Shown one piece after another: positions 1 through 7,374 of a DNA stretch of 64,000 nt (position 1 is its first letter; every line of letters starts with the position of its first letter). The DNA is from Acidobacteriota bacterium (GTDB taxonomy: Bacteria > Acidobacteriota > Vicinamibacteria > Vicinamibacterales > UBA2999): contig JACPCS010000121.1 in NCBI GenBank assembly GCA_016184455.1, positions 1-64,000 of the forward strand. The letters are read 5' to 3'. Below the pieces are notes generated by a model, which did no database searches, was not told the origin of the DNA, and saw only the letters and a list, made by a program, of their open reading frames with translations. Both the position numbers and the translations under genes were made by a program.

Positions 1-165
1 CGCCTCCGTGGTGGAGAAGGATCGTGTGGCAACGACTTTCTACCATGCGGAGGCGTTTGTGTCTCTACCGAAATCGGCCCCTTCGTGAATTTTCCGGGCC
101 TAGGGACGTGGCTCAGCTAGGTGGTCAGACTGGGCTAGGATTGTCTGTGCAGGGCGAAAGCTGAA

Positions 166-966
166 TTGTTTGAGCCGCGCGTCCCGACATGCTCGCATTT
201 CTACAAGTATTCGACCGCCGATCACCTTGAGCGGCTCCGGCACGTCCTGCTCAAGCACGAAATCTACTTCCCGTCGCACCCACAGCTAAACGATCCACGC
301 GATGGTTGGGCGGCCCTTAAGCAGTTGCCCGTCGAGGACGTCACCCGATTCGTCGTGAACGACTTTATCAGGCGCCACGCTGCGGCCGATCTCGCGTGGC
401 TTGCTCATGAAGTCGCGGTCATCACCTACAACACGAGGCGGTTCGGGGCAGCGACCATACTCCAGAAGATGGAAATCCTGCTGCGCCAAGAAAGTGAACG
501 GAATCGGATCTACTCGTTGTCGATGGCCCGAGAGAGCGCCTACATGTGGAAGGAGTATGGCGGGAACCACACCGGCTACTGTTTGGAGTTCGCGAATGAA
601 GGCCTGTTTCGGCATGCCCTCGAGGTCCACTACGACGACGACGTGGCCGCTCTCGACGTGAACAACCCTCACAACTTCTTCATGTATCGAAAGACCACCC
701 GGTGGCAAGACGAACAGGAAGCGCGGCTCGTGATGTTTCCGCGGGGTGGTCCGGTATTCTTCGAGATGTTCAAGAACGGCGAGCACCCGTTCGTCAGCTT
801 CGCTCCCACGCTGCTGCGACGGGTCATTCTCGGAAAACGCATGACGATGTCCAATCGTGACCAGATTCGAGGCTGGGCCGCGGAGCGAGACTGTCCGGTT
901 CTCATCGCCGAGTCTGAAGTCGATCGACAGGCAGTCGTCAGTGAATCGTCGGCCGCTGCGACGTGA
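166..966 (+). CDS. DUF2971 family protein
   Basis: The 266-residue product matches the DUF2971 pattern: an N-terminal FYKY segment, SHPQLNDPRD at about residues 37-46, and a central SLSMARESAYMWKEYGG segment followed by GYCLEF, which is where the family carries its conserved W..YG...GYC core. The family is of unknown biochemical role and is often found in accessory regions beside defence or mobile genes. There is no signal peptide or membrane segment, so it is probably cytoplasmic. The start is TTG at 166; no better in-frame start is visible and the ribosome site is weak. It lies between the window edge and a remnant zone next to tRNA-Glu, which fits an accessory gene. Function is not inferred. 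Confidence 0.75.
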   Translation: MFEPRVPTCSHFYKYSTADHLERLRHVLLKHEIYFPSHPQLNDPRDGWAALKQLPVEDVTRFVVNDFIRRHAAADLAWLAHEVAVITYNTRRFGAATILQKMEILLRQESERNRIYSLSMARESAYMWKEYGGNHTGYCLEFANEGLFRHALEVHYDDDVAALDVNNPHNFFMYRKTTRWQDEQEARLVMFPRGGPVFFEMFKNGEHPFVSFAPTLLRRVILGKRMTMSNRDQIRGWAAERDCPVLIAESEVDRQAVVSESSAAAT

Positions 967-1254
967 CCGCGGGTCGCTGCCGGAGCTTCGCGGCCGCGCC
1001 CTTCAGCGTGGCGATCAGTTCGAGCAGCTGGTCCGACGCGAGAGCAACGGCCTCGGGCTTCACCGCGCGCGAGGGGTTCTACGAGTTCGAGGGCGAGGTC
1101 AGCTTCGACAAGCTGCTGACCGACGCCGGCTTTCCAAATGTTGCGTGGCATCCCCACCGGGATTCGTGCCCGCTCGCGTCGAGCGGATGCGAGACGCGGC
1201 GTGCCTGAAGACCGGTGCGGGACGAGCCCGACTGAGCGCAGCGAAGGAGGGATT
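967..1254. other. Gene-remnant zone beside tRNA-Glu
   Basis: No intact gene is convincing here. The plus frame at 963-1208 contains a natural-looking stretch (EGFYEFEGEVSFDKLL) that stops being protein-like where it meets a partial copy of the tRNA-Glu 3' end at 1151-1166. On the minus strand, 938-1063 could encode about 41 residues (ASDQLLELIATLKGAAAKLR) from a GTG start; it looks helical but has no recognisable family. Both may be ends of genes cut by past integration at the tRNA. Confidence 0.35.
1151..1166. repeat. Partial direct repeat of tRNA-Glu 3' end
   Basis: The 16 bases at 1151-1166 are identical to 1257-1272 inside tRNA-Glu (acceptor and T-arm), and four of the next six bases also match. 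The copies are 106 bp apart. This is the arrangement left by integration and partial excision at a tRNA 3' end, but the match is short. Confidence 0.5.
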
Positions 1255-1327
1255 CGTCCCCACCGGGATTCGAACCCGGGTTTCGGCCTTGAAAGGGCCG
1301 CGTCCTAGGCCTCTGGACGATGGGGAC
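1255..1327 (-). tRNA. tRNA-Glu (UUC anticodon)
   Basis: Read on the minus strand, 73 nt fold as a complete cloverleaf. The acceptor GTCCCCA pairs with TGGGGAC, the anticodon stem CGGCC/GGCCG holds the loop CTTTCAA with anticodon TTC, and the T-loop is GGTTCGAATCC. The discriminator base is G and CCA is not encoded. It decodes GAA/GAG. A partial copy of its 3' end lies about 90 bp downstream on the transcript side. Confidence 0.95.
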
Positions 1328-1417
1328 CCACGGGCAGGTGCTCCGGTTCACTGGTGCTCGAGTGCTTGAACACCAGACAGATCATTGTGACACACGCAAG
1401 GGCGACCACACGGCTCG

Positions 1418-1450
1418 GGCCTTGGACTTGGGCCTGAGGCCTGAGGCCTT
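1418..1450. repeat. Heptamer repeat, GGCCTGA/GGGCCTT type
   Basis: Consecutive 7-nt units (GGGCCTT, GGACTTG, GGCCTGA, GGCCTGA) fill the gap between tRNA-Glu and the stop codon of the next minus-strand gene. It belongs to the window-wide set of 7-nt-unit intergenic repeats. Confidence 0.7.
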
Positions 1451-1455
1451 CGCGA

Positions 1456-1941
1456 TCACCAGTAACCGATCATGCGTCCGGCCGCCACGGCGGTCACCCA
1501 GCTCACCAGTGAGATGCCGCCCATCACCGCCAGCTGCCGGCTCTCGCCCGTGGTCAGCTCGCGCTCGCGCGTGGCGCGCCAGGCCGGAAGTCGGCTGACG
1601 ACGGCGACGTTGATGAGCCCGACGGCAATCGCGGGGAACTTGATCAGCAGGAACGGATTGTCGACGTACTCCGTCGCGTTGGTGCACAGCATGCTGATGC
1701 CGGTCGCCGCCGCCACCGCAAAGCCCGTCTTCGCCAGCGGCAGGCTGATGCGCGCCAGCGCGTCAATCGGCACGCGCCGCGTGAGGCGCAGCAGCCGCAG
1801 ATCGAGGATCAGCATCGAGCCGAAGAGCGTCGAGACGCCGAGGATGTGAAAGAGATTGAGGAACGCGTAGGTCCAGACGCCCGACCCGCGCACCAGGACC
1901 CCAAGCATGGACGCCTCCATCCACGCCAGGAAATCGGCCAT
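1456..1941 (-). CDS. DUF6644-like integral membrane protein
   Basis: The 161-residue product has four or five hydrophobic segments and the pattern seen in two other proteins of this window (39811-40287 and 40290-40856). These share an N-terminal amphipathic helix, a histidine-containing first membrane segment (LFHILGVSTLFG), an LDLRLL motif at about residues 46-51, and a last segment ending in GRMIGYW. Such conserved histidines in a small membrane bundle would suit haem or metal binding, but that is inference. The ATG at 1941 is used. A GGATCC-type heptamer repeat starts 3 nt upstream of it, and no Shine-Dalgarno sequence is visible. Confidence 0.75.
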   Translation of the reverse strand: MADFLAWMEASMLGVLVRGSGVWTYAFLNLFHILGVSTLFGSMLILDLRLLRLTRRVPIDALARISLPLAKTGFAVAAATGISMLCTNATEYVDNPFLLIKFPAIAVGLINVAVVSRLPAWRATRERELTTGESRQLAVMGGISLVSWVTAVAAGRMIGYW

Positions 1942-1944
1942 CAG

Positions 1945-2035
1945 ATCGGGATTCGGGATCCGGGATCCGGGATCCGAGGATGCGGACTCCGACGCGCCGG
2001 ATCCGGATCCCCGACCCGGGGTCCCGGATCCCGGC
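1945..2035. repeat. Heptamer inverted repeat, GGATCCG type
   Basis: From 1945 the sequence runs in 7-nt steps (ATTCGGG, ATCCGGG, ATCCGGG, ATCCGAG). After a short diverged centre it continues with GATCCGG, ATCCCCG, ACCCGGG, GTCCCGG and ATCCCGG to 2035. Each unit contains the self-complementary GGATCC core, so the whole region can fold. It fills the space between the start codon of the DUF6644-like gene and the stop of the DUF6152 gene. Confidence 0.8.
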
Positions 2036-2047
2036 GCTCAGAGGAGT

Positions 2048-2425
2048 TCAGTGCCTGTCGCCGTAGACCGGGAACGTGCGGTTGTTCCACTGCACGACCT
2101 CGGTCTTCATCTCGAACTTGCCGCGAGTGGTGTTCCGATGCCCGCGCACGGTGACCGGTGCGCCCATGGGGATGATTCCCTCTTTCAGCCCCGCGCTCGC
2201 CGTGCGCGCCGGCGGCGCCATCGTGATGTCCCACACCTGGCCGTCCGCCGTCTTGATCTTCATCGTCGCATGCGGACCCGAGAGGCTCACCGGCGCGGCG
2301 AGCGTGCCGGTCAGCGTCGTTTCCTCCTGCGCCTGTCCGCCCCACCCATGGTGCGCGGCCAGCGGAGCGGCCAGAACCACCAGCAGTCCGAACGCGGCAA
2401 CAATGGCAATGGAGTGCTTGTACAT
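2048..2425 (-). CDS. Exported DUF6152 protein
   Basis: About 125 residues with a signal peptide (MYKHSIAIVAAFGLLVVLAAPLAAHH) ending at the His-His pair that starts the mature part of DUF6152 proteins. The body is a small beta-rich domain (TLTGTLAAPVSLSGPHATMKI). DUF6152 is a short periplasmic domain of unknown role common in Acidobacteriota and Proteobacteria. The start at 2425 is chosen over 2443 because GGGAGG lies 7 nt upstream and the signal peptide begins there. It is divergent from the TPR gene at 2616. Three further DUF6152 genes lie at 14562, 43022 and 47558. Confidence 0.8.
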   Translation of the reverse strand: MYKHSIAIVAAFGLLVVLAAPLAAHHGWGGQAQEETTLTGTLAAPVSLSGPHATMKIKTADGQVWDITMAPPARTASAGLKEGIIPMGAPVTVRGHRNTTRGKFEMKTEVVQWNNRTFPVYGDRH

Positions 2426-2446
2426 GAGATGCCCTCCCAACATTGA

Positions 2447-2497
2447 TGATTAGTGATTCGCGACTTCGGAGGTTTTTGTCAAATCACAAATCAGAAA
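2447..2497. repeat. Heptamer inverted repeat, GATTAGT/AAATCAC type
   Basis: GATTAGT GATTCGC on the left is complemented by AAATCAC AAATCAG on the right around a T-rich centre. It has the same 7-nt step as the longer copy at 4205-4265 and lies in the divergent gap upstream of the DUF6152 gene. Confidence 0.6.
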
Positions 2498-2501
2498 CCG
2501 C

Positions 2502-2519
2502 CAATTGCACGTGCAATTG
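2502..2519. promoter_or_regulatory. Perfect 18-bp palindrome, candidate operator
   Basis: CAATTGCACGTGCAATTG is a perfect palindrome in the gap between the divergent genes at 2425 (minus) and 2616 (plus). It has the length and symmetry of a dimeric regulator site. No regulator gene lies beside it, and no clear promoter hexamers could be assigned, so its role is inferred. Confidence 0.45.
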
Positions 2520-2615
2520 TAGCCGAACTCCCCGATAGACAGTCCCTCGTATCGTTGTGTATCCTCGGCGACTGTAGATGACTGCGACTTCAGCAGTTAT
2601 CGGGAGATGTCATCG

Positions 2616-4211
2616 ATGACACGCCTCGTCTCTGCGGCCATGGCCGCTGCCCTGCTGGTGTCCGTGCCCGCCTTCGCCCAGCACGAGGATCACGGCGCGG
2701 CCGCCGCCGATCAGGTCGGCAGCGCGAGCGTCACGTTCGACACCTCGTGCGCACCCGCCGTCCGCGCTGATTTCAACACCGCGGTCGCGATGTACCACTC
2801 GTTCTGGTTCCCCGAGGCGATCAAGATGTTCCAGTCGATCCTCGCGCGCGACCCGTCGTGCGCGCTCGCCTACTGGGGCATCGCCATGGCCCAGTGGGGC
2901 AACCCGTATGCCGGCGTGAAGGGCGTCCCCGTCCTCAAGGCAGGCACCGCGACGATGGAGAAGGCGCGAAGCACCGGGATGCCGACGCCGCGTGAGCGCG
3001 CGCTCATCGAGGCGGTGGGGATCCTCTACGGCTCGCTCGACCCGGCCACGCATCGGGATCGCGTGCTGCGCTACGAGGCGGCGATGCAGAAGGTCGCCTC
3101 CGATAACCCGAAGGACGTCGAAGTGCGGATTCTGTCGGCGCTGGCGATCACGCAGTCGCAGCTCCCCACCGACAAGACCTATTCGAAGCTCCTCGCGGCG
3201 GCGAAGATCCTCGATCCGCTCTTCAAGCAGCTGCCGATGCATCCGGGGCTGGCCCACTACATCATCCACGCCTACGACGCCCCGCCGCTCGCCGACCGCG
3301 CGCTGACCGCCGCCCGCCGCTACGCCTCGCTCGCGCCGGCGGCGCCGCACGCGCTTCACATGCCGTCGCACACGTTCACGCGCCTCGGCTTGTGGCAGGA
3401 ATCGATCGACACGAATCGCCGCTCGCAGGAAACGGCCCGCACGACCAACGACACCAACGCCGAGCTGCACGCGCTCGACTATCAGACATACGCGTATCTG
3501 CAGACGGGGCGCGACCGGGCGGCGAAGGGCGCGCTCGACCGGGCGGCCGTCATCCAGAGCCAGCCGGGCGCCAACACGTTCGCCGTCGCTGCGATTCCCG
3601 CGCGCTACGCGCTCGAACGGGGCGACTGGGCCGCGGCCGCGGCGCTCACCGTGCAGCCGGCGCCCGCCACGCCGTACACGGAGGGGCTCGCGCACTTCGC
3701 CCGCGCGATCGGCGCCTCGCGCAGCGGCACACCGGATGCCGCGACCGCCGACATCACCCGCCTTGGCGAGCTGCGCGACACGCTCCAGTCGATGGCCGAT
3801 CCGTACTGGGCCGAGCAGGTCGACATCCAGCGTCGCGTGGCGCTCGCGTGGCAGACGTTTGCGAGCGGCCGCCGCGACGAGGGGATCGCGCAACTCCGCG
3901 CCGCGGCCGACGCCGAGGACGCCACCGACAAGGCGGCCGTGACGCCCGGCCCGCTGGCGCCGGCGCGCGAGCTGCTGGGCGACATGCTGCTCGAGGCCGG
4001 TCGCCCGAAGGAGGCGCTCGCCGCCTTCGAGGCGACGATGAAAAAGGAGCCGAACCGGTTCCGCGGCGTGTACGGCGCCGCACGCGCCGCCGAGGCCGCC
4101 GGCGACCGCGGGAAGGCAAAAACGTACTACAATGAGCTGCTTCACATTGCGCGCGACGCCGACACCGATCGGCCGGAACTCATGGCTGCCCGAAAGTTCA
4201 TTCGTGATTAG
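2616..4211 (+). CDS. Exported tetratricopeptide-repeat protein
   Basis: The product of about 531 residues begins with a signal peptide (MTRLVSAAMAAALLVSVPAFA) and a histidine-rich mature start (QHEDHG). Helical TPR-like repeats follow along its whole length, clearest at WFPEAIKMFQSILARDPSCA and again near the C-terminus. Two internal HAYDAPP/HMPSHTF segments carry conserved histidines. The ATG at 2616 is preferred over 2607 because CGGGAG at 2601-2606 is correctly spaced for it. The stop TAG lies inside the heptamer repeat at 4205-4265. A structural or binding role in the periplasm is inferred from the repeat fold. Confidence 0.8.
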   Translation: MTRLVSAAMAAALLVSVPAFAQHEDHGAAAADQVGSASVTFDTSCAPAVRADFNTAVAMYHSFWFPEAIKMFQSILARDPSCALAYWGIAMAQWGNPYAGVKGVPVLKAGTATMEKARSTGMPTPRERALIEAVGILYGSLDPATHRDRVLRYEAAMQKVASDNPKDVEVRILSALAITQSQLPTDKTYSKLLAAAKILDPLFKQLPMHPGLAHYIIHAYDAPPLADRALTAARRYASLAPAAPHALHMPSHTFTRLGLWQESIDTNRRSQETARTTNDTNAELHALDYQTYAYLQTGRDRAAKGALDRAAVIQSQPGANTFAVAAIPARYALERGDWAAAAALTVQPAPATPYTEGLAHFARAIGASRSGTPDAATADITRLGELRDTLQSMADPYWAEQVDIQRRVALAWQTFASGRRDEGIAQLRAAADAEDATDKAAVTPGPLAPARELLGDMLLEAGRPKEALAAFEATMKKEPNRFRGVYGAARAAEAAGDRGKAKTYYNELLHIARDADTDRPELMAARKFIRD

Positions 4212-4265
4212 CGATTAGCGATTTGTGATTTCAAATCACAAATCACTAATCACAAATCGCAAATG
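4205..4265. repeat. Heptamer inverted repeat, GATTAGC/AATCACA type
   Basis: Nine 7-nt units, GTGATTA GCGATTA GCGATTT GTGATTT then CAAATCA CAAATCA CTAATCA CAAATCG, form two near-complementary arms meeting at about 4235. The unit is AT-rich in an otherwise GC-rich region. The first units overlap the last codons and TAG stop of the TPR gene, and the repeat ends 15 nt before the next start codon, so it probably forms the transcript end or a leader hairpin. Confidence 0.85.
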
Positions 4266-4279
4266 TCGGAGGAACTCGT

Positions 4280-6415
4280 ATGAATCGACCTCTCAGAGTG
4301 CTGTTCGGACTCGCCTCGGTCACCCTGCTCGTCGCGTGGGTCTTTACGTCCACGCACGCGCAGCAGCGCGCCGCGGTCGAGATCGACACTGACGACATCG
4401 GCGGGGCCGTGACCGGGCCGAACGGGCCGGAGGCCGGCGTCTGGGTGATTGCCGAGACGCGCGACTTCCAGTCGCGCTTCATCCGGAGCGTCGTCACCGA
4501 CGACCAGGGGCGCTACGTCATTCCCGACCTGCCGAAGGCGACCTACACGGTGTGGGCGCGCGGCTACGGCCTCGTCGACAGCGACAAGACGACGAGCGCG
4601 CCGGGGCGCAGTCTCAACATCACGGCGAAGGTGGCGCGCACGCCCGCCGAGGCGGCGCACTATTACCCCGCCATCTACTGGTACTCGATGCTGAAGATTC
4701 CCGATGCCGGCCAGTTCGACGGCACGCAGATCCCGAAGGGCATCGACCTGCAGCGCTGGCGCTACCAGATGAACAACAGCGGCTGCATCGGGTGTCACCA
4801 GCTCGGGCAGCTCGCGACGCGCACGATCCCGAGCGATTTCGCCAGTCTCTCCTCGCGCGACGCGTGGATCCGCCGCGTGCAGTCGGGCCAGGCGGGCGCG
4901 CAGATGATGGGCCAGCTCACGCAGCTCGGGCCGCTCTCGATTCAGAACTTCGCCGACTGGACCGACCGCATCAAGAACGGCGAGCTGCCGTTCGCGCAGC
5001 CGCCCCGCCCGCAGGGCGTCGAGCGCAACGTCGTCATCACACTGCGCGACTGGTACTACGAGGACAAGTACCTCCACGACCTGATCTCGAGCGACCGCCG
5101 CTCCCCCACCGTCAACGCGAACGGCCTGCTCTACGGGTCGCCTGAGTACGCCGGCGACGAGATCCCGATGCTCGACCCGGTGAAGAACACCTGGACGACC
5201 TTCCGCGTGCCGGTGAGCGAAGACGCGCCGCTGGCGCTCGGCCCGGGTCATGCCGCCGGCCTCGATCCGGCGCAGCCGTCCGCCTACTGGGGCAACCGGC
5301 GGATCTGGGACACGCACGTCAACAACCACAACTCGATGCTCGACCGGCAGGGCCGCGTCTGGATGACGGCGGCCGACCGCGACATGAACAACCCGGCCTA
5401 CTGCAAGCAGGGATCGGATCACCCGTCGGCCAAGGCGTTTCCGATGGAGCGCAGCACACGCCAGGCGGCGGTCCTCGATCCCAAGACGATGAAGTACACG
5501 TTCCTCGATCTCTGCTTCGGCACGCACCACCCGCAGTTCGGCTACGACCCGAACGACACCGTCTGGTTCAGCGGCGGCGGCCAGGTGCTCGGCTGGGTCA
5601 ACACGAAGATGTGGGACCAGACGCACGATGTCGCGAAGTCGTCCGGCTGGACGCCGTTCGTGCTCGACACCAACGGCAACGGCAAGCGCGACGCCTACGT
5701 CGGCCCGGACGATCCGGTGGATCCGACCAAGGACAAACGGATCAACGCCGGCTTCTACGCGGTCATGCCGAGCCCGGCGGATGGCTCGATCTGGGGTACG
5801 TACTGGACCAATTCAGGCGCCGTCGTGCGCGTCGTGCCCGGTCCGAACCCGCCGGAGACGGCCATCACCGAGATCTATAACGTGCCGCTTCCGGGTTTCG
5901 GCCCGCGCGGCGGTGACATCGATCGCAACGGCGTGGTGTGGGTGTCGCTGGCGAGCGGCCACTTCGGCAGCTTCGACCGCCGCACGTGCAAGGGGCCGCT
6001 GAACGGGCCGAAGGCGACCGGCGACCACTGCCCCGAGGGCTGGACGTTCCATAAGTTCCCCGGCCCCGGCTTCCGCGGCCTCGGCGACACCAGCGCCGAG
6101 TCGAGCTATTACTCGTGGGTCGACCAGCACAACACGCTCGGGCTCGGCGAGAACGTGCCGATCGCGACGGGGAACCTCAACGACGGGTTCATCGCCTACC
6201 GCAACGGCCAGATGATCGTGCTGCGCGTGCCGTACCCGATCGGCTTCTACGCCAAGGGGCTCGACGGCCGCATCGACGATCCGAAGGCTGGCTGGAAGGG
6301 ACGCGGGCTCTGGGCCGCCAACGGCGATCGTACGCCGTGGCTGATCGAGGGCGGCAAGGGCACCAAGCCGTTCGCGGCGCACGTCCAGGTGCGCCCGAAC
6401 CCGCTGGCCCACTGA
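4280..6415 (+). CDS. Exported haem c protein with carboxypeptidase-regulatory and lyase-like propeller domains
   Basis: The 711 residues comprise a signal peptide (1-28), a carboxypeptidase-regulatory beta-sandwich (about 38-118, with GPEAGVWVIAE and DDQGRYVIPDLP), and a haem c motif CIGCH at 169-173. A long propeller-like part follows, resembling the virginiamycin B lyase fold. The chain ends in the family tail VRPNPLAH. Close paralogues are at 26696-28782 and 49600-51765. Haem attachment implies a periplasmic electron-transfer or redox role; a lyase activity is only a fold analogy. GGAGGAACTCGT precedes the ATG. The only upstream DNA is the heptamer repeat. Confidence 0.8.
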   Translation: MNRPLRVLFGLASVTLLVAWVFTSTHAQQRAAVEIDTDDIGGAVTGPNGPEAGVWVIAETRDFQSRFIRSVVTDDQGRYVIPDLPKATYTVWARGYGLVDSDKTTSAPGRSLNITAKVARTPAEAAHYYPAIYWYSMLKIPDAGQFDGTQIPKGIDLQRWRYQMNNSGCIGCHQLGQLATRTIPSDFASLSSRDAWIRRVQSGQAGAQMMGQLTQLGPLSIQNFADWTDRIKNGELPFAQPPRPQGVERNVVITLRDWYYEDKYLHDLISSDRRSPTVNANGLLYGSPEYAGDEIPMLDPVKNTWTTFRVPVSEDAPLALGPGHAAGLDPAQPSAYWGNRRIWDTHVNNHNSMLDRQGRVWMTAADRDMNNPAYCKQGSDHPSAKAFPMERSTRQAAVLDPKTMKYTFLDLCFGTHHPQFGYDPNDTVWFSGGGQVLGWVNTKMWDQTHDVAKSSGWTPFVLDTNGNGKRDAYVGPDDPVDPTKDKRINAGFYAVMPSPADGSIWGTYWTNSGAVVRVVPGPNPPETAITEIYNVPLPGFGPRGGDIDRNGVVWVSLASGHFGSFDRRTCKGPLNGPKATGDHCPEGWTFHKFPGPGFRGLGDTSAESSYYSWVDQHNTLGLGENVPIATGNLNDGFIAYRNGQMIVLRVPYPIGFYAKGLDGRIDDPKAGWKGRGLWAANGDRTPWLIEGGKGTKPFAAHVQVRPNPLAH

Positions 6416-6431
6416 TCCAAATGCCGGCTCT

Positions 6432-6456
6432 GCGGCGGCCCGATCACGGCCGCCGC
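6432..6456. terminator. Bidirectional hairpin between convergent genes
   Basis: GCGGCGGCC pairs with GGCCGCCGC around a 7-nt loop, 16 bp after the stop of the upstream plus-strand gene and before the end of the minus-strand rhomboid gene. There is no T-run. Confidence 0.55.
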
Positions 6457-6499
6457 GAGACCCGGCCTACGTACGCGGGAGTACGTCGCTCGACGACGT

Positions 6500-7249
6500 T
6501 CAATGCCTGGGGCTCCAGTGGCGCGCGGCGTGCGCCAGCACCCGATCGCGGCGCTCGAAGAGCTTGACGAGCACGACGCCGGCCGCGAACCCGCCGAGAT
6601 GCGCCCAGAACGCGACGCCGCCCGTCTGCTCCGAGACCACGCTCGTCACGCCGCCGGCAAACTGCAGGAAGGCCCAGTAGATGAGCATCATCCACGCCGG
6701 CAGCGCCATCGACTGCAGGAAGAAGCCGAGCGGCACCATCGTGTAGACGCGTACGCGTGGAAAGAGCACGAGGTAGGCACCCATCACGCCGCTGATCGCG
6801 CCCGACGCGCCGACCATCGGCACTCCCGACGACGGGTCTGCGACGACCTGCGCGAGCGCCGCCGCGAGCCCCGTGAGCAGGTAGAACGCGACGAAGCGCG
6901 GCCGCGTCATCGAGTCCTCGACGTTGTTGCCGAAGAGCCACAGGAACCACATGTTCCCAATCAGGTGCATCCACGAGCCGTGCAGGAACATCGACGTGAG
7001 CACGTTCGACACCTGCCGGCCGGGATCGGTGCGGCAGGCGATGCCCTCCCCCATCGGAAACGGCGTGCCCGGGGGCACCGACAGCGTCAGCTCGCCGGGA
7101 ATCAGTCCCAGCTCGCAGACCGACTGCATCAGCGGCAGCGCGGCGCCGGCGCCCTGCACGAGGAGCCAGGCGAGCGTCGTCAGCGCAATGATGGCGAGGG
7201 TGACGATGGGGGTGCGAAGGGTCTCATTCTCGTCGTGATACGGGATCAC
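6500..7249 (-). CDS. Rhomboid family intramembrane serine protease
   Basis: The 249-residue polytopic membrane protein has the rhomboid signature. GASG with the catalytic Ser at residue 149 lies in MVGASGAISG, and the partner His is at about 217 in AHLGGFAAG. The HGSWMHLIGNM segment (90-100) supplies the conserved histidine and asparagine before the catalytic helices. Rhomboids cleave membrane-embedded substrates; the substrate here is unknown. The short hydrophilic N-terminus IPYHDEN is the usual start of the bacterial group that begins with IP(Y/L)xDxN. The gene is convergent with the haem c gene and divergent from the coiled-coil gene. Confidence 0.93.
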   Translation of the reverse strand: MIPYHDENETLRTPIVTLAIIALTTLAWLLVQGAGAALPLMQSVCELGLIPGELTLSVPPGTPFPMGEGIACRTDPGRQVSNVLTSMFLHGSWMHLIGNMWFLWLFGNNVEDSMTRPRFVAFYLLTGLAAALAQVVADPSSGVPMVGASGAISGVMGAYLVLFPRVRVYTMVPLGFFLQSMALPAWMMLIYWAFLQFAGGVTSVVSEQTGGVAFWAHLGGFAAGVVLVKLFERRDRVLAHAARHWSPRH

Positions 7250-7261
7250 CGCTCAATCATA

Positions 7262-7278
7262 AGGGGGTCGGACCCCTT
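7262..7278. repeat. AAGGGGTCGGACCCCTT palindromic element
   Basis: A 17-nt hairpin element in the divergent gap, followed by TCGTGCAGTTTCGGGC. A related sequence (CCCCTTCGTGAATTTTCCGGGC) occurs at 76-97. Elements of this form are dispersed in many bacterial genomes near REP-associated transposases; no transposase is present here. Confidence 0.5.
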
Positions 7279-7374
7279 CGTGCAGTTTCGGGCAATGACC
7301 GCCCGGAAGCCCGGCCGGAGGGCTCTTGAGCGCGTCCGGCTGTGCCGATATTCTCTGTATTCCGGAGGAACGGC

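Noticed and set aside
2610-4145. 511-residue open frame opposite the TPR gene
   Set aside because: Arginine-rich antisense shadow of a GC-rich gene; the plus-strand frame has a signal peptide, ribosome site and TPR pattern.
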